The notes under the pieces are model-generated. The model did no database searches and was not told the origin of the DNA. It worked only from the letters and a program-made list of their open reading frames with translations. Shown here piece by piece: positions 54,452-64,000 of a DNA stretch of 64,000 nucleotides. Each line of letters starts with the position of its first letter. Within the stretch, counting starts at the first letter, position 1. The position numbers and the translations under genes are program-made. Origin of the DNA: Sacculina carcini (Eukaryota; Arthropoda; Thecostraca; Sacculinidae); NCBI GenBank assembly GCA_916048095.2, contig OU696576.1, positions 10,659,058 to 10,723,057 of the forward strand, given 5' to 3'.

Positions 54452-57400
54452 GGGCACACTTAGGTTACACTTAGGGCACACTTAGGGCACACTTAGGGCA
54501 CACTTAGGGCACACTTAGGTAACACTTAGGGCACACTTAGGTAACACTTAGGTAACACTTAGGGCACACTTAGGTAACACTTAGGTAACACTTAGGTAAC
54601 ACTTAGGGCACACTTAGGTAACACTTAGGGCACACTTAGGTAACACTTATGGCACACTTAGGTAACACTTAGGTAACACTTAGGTAACACTTGGGTAACA
54701 CTTAGGTAACACTTAGGTAACACTTAGGTAACACTTAGGGTACACTTAGGCTACACTTAGGTAACACTTAGGGCACACTTAGGTAACACTTAGGTAACAC
54801 TTAGGGCACACTTAGGTAACACTTAGGGCACACTTAGGTAACACTTAGGGCACACTTAGGTAACACTTAGGGCACACTTAGGTAACACTTAGGGCACACT
54901 TAGGTAACACTTAGGGCACACTTAGGTTACACTTAGGGCACACTTAGGGCACACTTAGATAACACTTAGGGCACACTTAGGTAACACTTAGGTAACACTT
55001 AGGGCACACTTAGGTAACACTTAGGTAACACTTAGGTAACACTTAGGGCACACTTAGGTAACACTTAGGGCACACTTAGGTTACACTTAGGGCACACTTA
55101 GGGCACACTTAGATAACACTTAGGGCACACTTAGGTAACACTTAGGTAACACTTAGGTAACACTTAGGTAACACTTAGGTAACACTTAGGTAACACTTAG
55201 GTAACACTTAGGTAACACTTAGGTAACACTTAGGTAACACTTAGGTAACACTTAGGGCACACTTAGGTAACACTTAGGGCACACTTAGGTAACACTTAGG
55301 GCACACTTAGGGCACACTTAGGGCAAACTTGGGTAACACTTAGGTAACACTTAGGTAACACTTAGGTAACACTTAGGCTACACTTAGGTAACACTTAGGG
55401 CACACTTAGGTAACACTTAGGTAACACTTAGGTAACACTTAGGTAACACTTAGGTAACACTTAGGTAACACTTAGATAACACTTAGGTAACACTTAGGTA
55501 ACACTTAGGGCACACTTAGGTAACACTTAGGTAACACTTAGGGCACACTTAGGTAACACTTAGGGCACACTTAGGGCACACTTAGGACACACTTAGGTAA
55601 CACTTGGGTAACACTTAGGTAACACTTAGGTAACACTTAGGTAACACTTAGGTAACACTTAGGTAACACTTAGGGCACACTTAGGGCACACTTAGGGCAC
55701 ACTTAGGGCACACTTAGGGCACACTTAGGGCACACTTAGGTAACACTTAGGGCACACTTAGGTAACACTTAGGTAACACTTAGGTAACACTTAGGGTACA
55801 CTTAGGTAACACTTAGGGCACACTTAGGTAACACTTAGGTAACACTTAGGTAACACTTAGGGCACACTTAGGGCACACTTAGGGCACACTTAGGTAACAC
55901 TTAGGGCACACTTAGGTAACACTTAGGTAACACTTAGGGCACACTTAGGTAACACTTAGGTAACACTTAGGTAACACTTAGGGCACACTTAGGTAACACT
56001 TAGGGCACACTTAGGTTACACTTAGGGCACACTTAGGGCACACTTAGATAACACTTAGGGCACACTTAGGTAACACTTAGGTAACACTTAGGTAACACTT
56101 AGGTAACACTTAGGTAACACTTAGGTAACACTTAGGGCACACTTAGGTTACACTTAGGGCACACTTAGGGCACACTTAGATAACACTTAGGGCACACTTA
56201 GGTAACACTTAGGTAACACTTAGGTAACACTTAGGTAACACTTAGGTAACACTTAGGTAACACTTAGGGCACACTTAGGTAACACTTATGGCACACTTAG
56301 GTAACACTTAGGTAACACTTAGGTAACACTTGGGTAACACTTAGGTAACACTTAGGGCACACTTAGGTAACACTTAGGTAACACTTAGGGCACACTTAGG
56401 TAACACTTAGGGCACACTTAGGTAACACTTAGGGCACACTTAGGTAACACTTAGGGCACACTTAGGTAACACTTAGGGCACACTTAGGTAACACTTAGGG
56501 CACACTTAGGTAACACTTAGGGCACACTTAGGGCACACTTAGGGCACACTTAGGTAACACTTAGGGCACACTTAGGTAACACTTAGGTAACACTTAGGTA
56601 ACACTTAGGGCACACTTAGGTAACACTTAGGTAACACTTAGGTAACACTTAGGTAACACTTAGGTAACACTTAGGTAACACTTAGGTAACACTTAGGTAA
56701 CACTTAGGTAACACTTAGGTAACACTTAGGTAACACTTATGTAACACTTAGGTAACACTTGGGTAACACTTAGGGCACACTTAGGTAACACTTAGGTAAC
56801 ACTTGGGTAACACTTAGGTAACACTTAGGTAACACTTAGGTAACACTTAGGTAACACTTAGGGCACACTTAGGTAACACTTAGGGCACACTTAGGTAACA
56901 CTTAGGGCACACTTAGGGCACACTTAGGGCAAACTTGGGTAACACTTAGGTAACACTTAGGTAACACTTAGGTAACACTTAGGCTACACTTAGGTAACAC
57001 TTAGGGCACACTTAGGTAACACTTAGGTAACACTTAGGTAACACTTAGGTAACACTTAGGTAACACTTAGGTAACACTTAGGTAACACTTAGGTAACACT
57101 TAGATAACACTTAGGTAACACTTAGGTAACACTTAGGGCACACTTAGGTAACACTTAGGTAACACTTAGGGCACACTTAGGTAACACTTAGGGCACACTT
57201 AGGGCACACTTAGGACACACTTAGGTAACACTTGGGTAACACTTAGGTAACACTTGGGTAACACTTAGGGCACACTTAGGTAACAGTTAGGGTACACTTA
57301 GGGCACACTTAGGGCACACTTAGGTAACACTTAGGTAACACTTAGGTAACACTTATGTAACACTTAGGTAACACTTAGGTAACACTTAGGTAACACTTAG

Positions 57401-57960
57401 GGCACACTTAGGGCACACTTAGGTTACACTTAGGGCACACTTAGGGCACACTTAGATAACACTTAGGGCACACTTAGGTAACACTTAGGTAACACTTAGA
57501 TAACACTTAGGTAACACTTAGGTAACACTTAGGGCACACTTAGGTAACACTTAGGTAACACTTAGGGCACACTTAGGTAACACTTAGGGCACACTTAGGG
57601 CACACTTAGGACACACTTAGGTAACACTTGGGTAACACTTAGGTAACACTTAGGTAACACTTAGGTAACACTTAGGTAACACTTAGGTAACACTTAGGGC
57701 ACACTTAGGGCACACTTAGGGCACACTTAGGGCACACTTAGGGCACACTTAGGGCACACTTAGGTAACACTTAGGGCACACTTAGGTAACACTTAGGTAA
57801 CACTTAGGTAACACTTAGGGTACACTTAGGTAACACTTAGGGCACACTTAGGTAACACTTAGGTAACACTTAGGTAACACTTAGGGCACACTTAGGGCAC
57901 ACTTAGGACACACTTAGGTAACACTTGGGTAACACTTAGGTAACACTTAGGTAACACTTA

Positions 57961-57972
57961 GGTAAACACTTA
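57961..57972. repeat. 12-bp insertion monomer, second copy
   Basis: This is GGTAAACACTTA again, the same extra A as at 54440. Its neighbours are not obviously the same block, so the change may be independent or carried by a small copied patch. It accounts for the single-base excess in the length of the right array. Confidence 0.9.
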
Positions 57973-60900
57973 GGTAACACTTAGGTAACACTTAGGGCAC
58001 ACTTAGGGCACACTTAGGGCACACTTAGGGCACACTTAGGGCACACTTAGGGCACACTTAGGTAACACTTAGGGCACACTTAGGTAACACTTAGGTAACA
58101 CTTAGGTAACACTTAGGGCACACTTAGGGCACACTTAGGGCACACTTAGGTAACACTTAGGGCACACTTAGGTAACACTTAGGTAACACTTAGGGCACAC
58201 TTAGGTAACACTTAGGTAACACTTAGGTAACACTTAGGGCACACTTAGGTAACACTTAGGGCACACTTAGGTTACACTTAGGGCACACTTAGGGCACACT
58301 TAGATAACACTTAGGGCACACTTAGGTAACACTTAGGTAACACTTAGGTAACACTTAGGTAACACTTAGGTAACACTTAGGTAACACTTAGGGCACACTT
58401 AGGTTACACTTAGGGCACACTTAGGGCACACTTAGATAACACTTAGGGCACACTTAGGTAACACTTAGGTAACACTTAGGTAACACTTAGGTAACACTTA
58501 GGTAACACTTAGGTAACACTTAGGGCACACTTAGGTAACACTTATGGCACACTTAGGTAACACTTAGGTAACACTTAGGGCACACTTAGGTAACACTTAG
58601 GGCACACTTAGGTAACACTTAGGGCACACTTAGGTAACACTTAGGGCACACTTAGGTAACACTTAGGGCACACTTAGGTAACACTTAGGGCACACTTAGG
58701 TAACACTTAGGGCACACTTAGGGCACACTTAGGGCACACTTAGGTAACACTTAGGGCACACTTAGGTAACACTTAGGTAACACTTAGGTAACACTTAGGG
58801 CACACTTAGGTAACACTTAGGTAACACTTAGGTAACACTTAGGTAACACTTAGGTAACACTTAGGTAACACTTAGGTAACACTTAGGTAACACTTAGGTA
58901 ACACTTAGGTAACACTTAGGTAACACTTATGTAACACTTAGGTAACACTTGGGTAACACTTAGGGCACACTTAGGTAACACTTAGGTAACACTTGGGTAA
59001 CACTTAGGTAACACTTAGGTAACACTTAGGTAACACTTAGGTAACACTTAGGGCACACTTAGGTAACACTTAGGGCACACTTAGGTAACACTTAGGGCAC
59101 ACTTAGGGCACACTTAGGGCAAACTTGGGTAACACTTAGGTAACACTTAGGTAACACTTAGGTAACACTTAGGCTACACTTAGGTAACACTTAGGGCACA
59201 CTTAGGTAACACTTAGGTAACACTTAGGTAACACTTAGGTAACACTTAGGTAACACTTAGGTAACACTTAGGTAACACTTAGATAACACTTAGGTAACAC
59301 TTAGGTAACACTTAGGGCACACTTAGGTAACACTTAGGTAACACTTAGGGCACACTTAGGTAACACTTAGGGCACACTTAGGGCACACTTAGGACACACT
59401 TAGGTAACACTTGGGTAACACTTAGGTAACACTTGGGTAACACTTAGGGCACACTTAGGTAACAGTTAGGGTACACTTAGGGCACACTTAGGGCACACTT
59501 AGGTAACACTTAGGTAACACTTAGGGCACACTTAGGTAACACTTAGGTAACACTTAGGTAACACTTAGGTAACACTTAGGTAACACTTAGGGTACACTTA
59601 GGCTACACTTAGGTAACACTTAGGGCACACTTAGGTAACACTTAGGTAACACTTAGGGCACACTTAGGTAACACTTAGGGCACACTTAGGTAACACTTAG
59701 GGCACACTTAGGTAACACTTAGGGCACACTTAGGTAACACTTAGGGCACACTTAGGTAACACTTAGGGCACACTTAGGTTACACTTAGGGCACACTTAGG
59801 GCACACTTAGATAACACTTAGGGCACACTTAGGTAACACTTAGGTAACACTTAGGGCACACTTAGGTAACACTTAGGTAACACTTAGGTAACACTTAGGG
59901 CACACTTAGGTAACACTTAGGGCACACTTAGGTTACACTTAGGGCACACTTAGGGCACACTTAGATAACACTTAGGGCACACTTAGGTAACACTTAGGTA
60001 ACACTTAGGTAACACTTAGGTAACACTTAGGTAACACTTAGGTAACACTTAGGTAACACTTAGGTAACACTTAGGTAACACTTAGGTAACACTTAGGTAA
60101 CACTTAGGTAACACTTAGGTAACACTTGGGTAACACTTAGGGCACACTTAGGTAACACTTAGGTAACACTTGGGTAACACTTAGGTAACACTTAGGTAAC
60201 ACTTAGGTAACACTTAGGTAACACTTAGGGCACACTTAGGTAACACTTAGGGCACACTTAGGTAACACTTAGGGCACACTTAGGGCACACTTAGGGCAAA
60301 CTTGGGTAACACTTAGGTAACACTTAGGTAACACTTAGGTAACACTTAGGCTACACTTAGGTAACACTTAGGGCACACTTAGGTAACACTTAGGTAACAC
60401 TTAGGTAACACTTAGGTAACACTTAGGTAACACTTAGGTAACACTTAGATAACACTTAGGTAACACTTAGGTAACACTTAGGGCACACTTAGGTAACACT
60501 TAGGTAACACTTAGGGCACACTTAGGTAACACTTAGGGCACACTTAGGGCACACTTAGGACACACTTAGGTAACACTTGGGTAACACTTAGGTAACACTT
60601 AGGTAACACTTAGGTAACACTTAGGTAACACTTAGGTAACACTTAGGGCACACTTAGGGCACACTTAGGGCACACTTAGGGCACACTTAGGGCACACTTA
60701 GGGCACACTTAGGTAACACTTAGGGCACACTTAGGTAACACTTAGGTAACACTTAGGTAACACTTAGGGTACACTTAGGTAACACTTAGGGCACACTTAG
60801 GTAACACTTAGGTAACACTTAGGTAACACTTAGGGCACACTTAGGGCACACTTAGGGCACACTTAGGTAACACTTAGGGCACACTTAGGTAACACTTAGG

Positions 60901-63900
60901 TAACACTTAGGGCACACTTAGGTAACACTTAGGTAACACTTAGGTAACACTTAGGGCACACTTAGGTAACACTTAGGGCACACTTAGGTTACACTTAGGG
61001 CACACTTAGGGCACACTTAGATAACACTTAGGGCACACTTAGGTAACACTTAGGTAACACTTAGGTAACACTTAGGTAACACTTAGGTAACACTTAGGTA
61101 ACACTTAGGGCACACTTAGGTTACACTTAGGGCACACTTAGGGCACACTTAGATAACACTTAGGGCACACTTAGGTAACACTTAGGTAACACTTAGGTAA
61201 CACTTAGGTAACACTTAGGTAACACTTAGGTAACACTTAGGGCACACTTAGGTAACACTTATGGCACACTTAGGTAACACTTAGGTAACACTTAGGTAAC
61301 ACTTGGGTAACACTTAGGTAACACTTAGGGCACACTTAGGTAACACTTAGGTAACACTTAGGGCACACTTAGGTAACACTTAGGGCACACTTAGGTAACA
61401 CTTAGGGCACACTTAGGTAACACTTAGGGCACACTTAGGTAACACTTAGGGCACACTTAGGTAACACTTAGGGCACACTTAGGTAACACTTAGGGCACAC
61501 TTAGGGCACACTTAGGGCACACTTAGGTAACACTTAGGGCACACTTAGGTAACACTTAGGTAACACTTAGGTAACACTTAGGGCACACTTAGGTAACACT
61601 TAGGTAACACTTAGGTAACACTTAGGTAACACTTAGGTAACACTTAGGTAACACTTAGGTAACACTTAGGTAACACTTAGGTAACACTTAGGTAACACTT
61701 AGGTAACACTTATGTAACACTTAGGTAACACTTGGGTAACACTTAGGGCACACTTAGGTAACACTTAGGTAACACTTGGGTAACACTTAGGTAACACTTA
61801 GGTAACACTTAGGTAACACTTAGGTAACACTTAGGGCACACTTAGGTAACACTTAGGGCACACTTAGGTAACACTTAGGGCACACTTAGGGCACACTTAG
61901 GGCAAACTTGGGTAACACTTAGGTAACACTTAGGTAACACTTAGGTAACACTTAGGCTACACTTAGGTAACACTTAGGGCACACTTAGGTAACACTTAGG
62001 TAACACTTAGGTAACACTTAGGTAACACTTAGGTAACACTTAGGTAACACTTAGGTAACACTTAGGTAACACTTAGATAACACTTAGGTAACACTTAGGT
62101 AACACTTAGGGCACACTTAGGTAACACTTAGGTAACACTTAGGGCACACTTAGGTAACACTTAGGGCACACTTAGGGCACACTTAGGACACACTTAGGTA
62201 ACACTTGGGTAACACTTAGGTAACACTTGGGTAACACTTAGGGCACACTTAGGTAACAGTTAGGGTACACTTAGGGCACACTTAGGGCACACTTAGGTAA
62301 CACTTAGGTAACACTTAGGTAACACTTATGTAACACTTAGGTAACACTTAGGTAACACTTAGGTAACACTTAGGGCACACTTAGGGCACACTTAGGTTAC
62401 ACTTAGGGCACACTTAGGGCACACTTAGATAACACTTAGGGCACACTTAGGTAACACTTAGGTAACACTTAGATAACACTTAGGTAACACTTAGGTAACA
62501 CTTAGGGCACACTTAGGTAACACTTAGGTAACACTTAGGGCACACTTAGGTAACACTTAGGGCACACTTAGGGCACACTTAGGACACACTTAGGTAACAC
62601 TTGGGTAACACTTAGGTAACACTTAGGTAACACTTAGGTAACACTTAGGTAACACTTAGGTAACACTTAGGGCACACTTAGGGCACACTTAGGGCACACT
62701 TAGGGCACACTTAGGGCACACTTAGGGCACACTTAGGTAACACTTAGGGCACACTTAGGTAACACTTAGGTAACACTTAGGTAACACTTAGGGTACACTT
62801 AGGTAACACTTAGGGCACACTTAGGTAACACTTAGGTAACACTTAGGTAACACTTAGGGCACACTTAGGGCACACTTAGGACACACTTAGGTAACACTTG
62901 GGTAACACTTAGGTAACACTTAGGTAACACTTAGGTAACACTTAGGTAACACTTAGGTAACACTTAGGGCACACTTAGGGCACACTTAGGGCACACTTAG
63001 GGCACACTTAGGGCACACTTAGGGCACACTTAGGTAACACTTAGGGCACACTTAGGTAACACTTAGGTAACACTTAGGTAACACTTAGGGCACACTTAGG
63101 GCACACTTAGGGCACACTTAGGTAACACTTAGGGCACACTTAGGTAACACTTAGGTAACACTTAGGGCACACTTAGGTAACACTTAGGTAACACTTAGGT
63201 AACACTTAGGGCACACTTAGGTAACACTTAGGGCACACTTAGGTTACACTTAGGGCACACTTAGGGCACACTTAGATAACACTTAGGGCACACTTAGGTA
63301 ACACTTAGGTAACACTTAGGTAACACTTAGGTAACACTTAGGTAACACTTAGGTAACACTTAGGGCACACTTAGGTTACACTTAGGGCACACTTAGGGCA
63401 CACTTAGATAACACTTAGGGCACACTTAGGTAACACTTAGGTAACACTTAGGTAACACTTAGGTAACACTTAGGTAACACTTAGGTAACACTTAGGGCAC
63501 ACTTAGGTAACACTTATGGCACACTTAGGTAACACTTAGGTAACACTTAGGGCACACTTAGGTAACACTTAGGGCACACTTAGGTAACACTTAGGGCACA
63601 CTTAGGTAACACTTAGGGCACACTTAGGTAACACTTAGGGCACACTTAGGTAACACTTAGGGCACACTTAGGTAACACTTAGGGCACACTTAGGGCACAC
63701 TTAGGGCACACTTAGGTAACACTTAGGGCACACTTAGGTAACACTTAGGTAACACTTAGGTAACACTTAGGGCACACTTAGGTAACACTTAGGTAACACT
63801 TAGGTAACACTTAGGTAACACTTAGGTAACACTTAGGTAACACTTAGGTAACACTTAGGTAACACTTAGGTAACACTTAGGTAACACTTAGGTAACACTT

Positions 63901-64000
63901 ATGTAACACTTAGGTAACACTTGGGTAACACTTAGGGCACACTTAGGTAACACTTAGGTAACACTTGGGTAACACTTAGGTAACACTTAGGTAACACTTA

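Larger units (their letters stand above)
12784..64000. repeat. 11-bp TTAGG-containing satellite array, right arm
   Basis: The same satellite resumes immediately after the retrotransposon and runs to the window edge, so its true end is not seen. It uses the same two main monomers and the same minor variants as the left arm. The length of 51,217 bp equals 4,656 x 11 + 1, and the extra base is explained by one 10-mer and two 12-mers. Singletons seen include GGTTACACTTC near 12986, GGTAACACTTT near 15819 and CGTAACACTTA near 45761. Rare variants recur in fixed order, which shows that long blocks rather than single monomers were copied. I saw no other insertion, gene or unique sequence in these 51 kb. 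Confidence 0.98.

Noticed and set aside
1-64000. CRISPR array
   Set aside because: There is no alternation of constant repeats with unique spacers. This is a gapless 11-bp tandem satellite with a eukaryotic LINE.
1-64000. Plain (TTAGG)n telomere
   Set aside because: TTAGG is always followed by six further bases; no run of pure TTAGG units was seen.

Overview
The window is almost entirely one 11-bp tandem satellite, interrupted once by a non-LTR retrotransposon (LINE). There are no host genes, RNA genes or CRISPR arrays. Two monomers dominate: A = GGTAACACTTA and B = GGGCACACTTA. Across each junction both spell the arthropod telomere word TTAGG (TTAGGTAACAC and TTAGGGCACAC). The LINE and the embedded TTAGG point to an invertebrate animal, plausibly an arthropod. 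No host gene is present to confirm that, so the species is open. The locus is best read as subtelomeric or telomere-derived satellite heterochromatin.

Layout: (1) 1-8646, left array, exactly 786 monomers in unbroken 11-bp register. (2) 8647-12783, a 4,137-bp LINE on the minus strand. Its 5' end, at 12783, is truncated inside ORF1. Its 3' end, at 8647, carries a (TTG)n tail preceded by a small hairpin. (3) 12784-64000, right array of about 4,656 monomers. I found only three off-length monomers there: one 10-mer and two 12-mers, net +1 bp, which exactly accounts for the array length. Both arrays have higher-order structure. Rare monomer variants recur in fixed order, a 146-monomer (1,606 bp) spacing recurs, there is a tandem duplication with a period of about 5.97 kb, and several multi-kb blocks recur tens of kb apart.

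The LINE encodes a Gag-like ORF1 (coiled coil, RRM-like region, three CCHC-type zinc knuckles) and an ORF2 with an AP-type endonuclease and a reverse transcriptase resembling the CR1/L2 group. The most striking feature is that ORF1 and ORF2 are in the same frame, separated by a single UGA followed by CUA. The ORF2 frame has no AUG until after two endonuclease active-site motifs. This is the arrangement expected for Gag-Pol expression by stop-codon readthrough. The element sits precisely between TTA and GG of the satellite. The empty site can be rebuilt from unoccupied copies of the same monomer cassette elsewhere in the window, and there is no target-site duplication longer than one ambiguous base.
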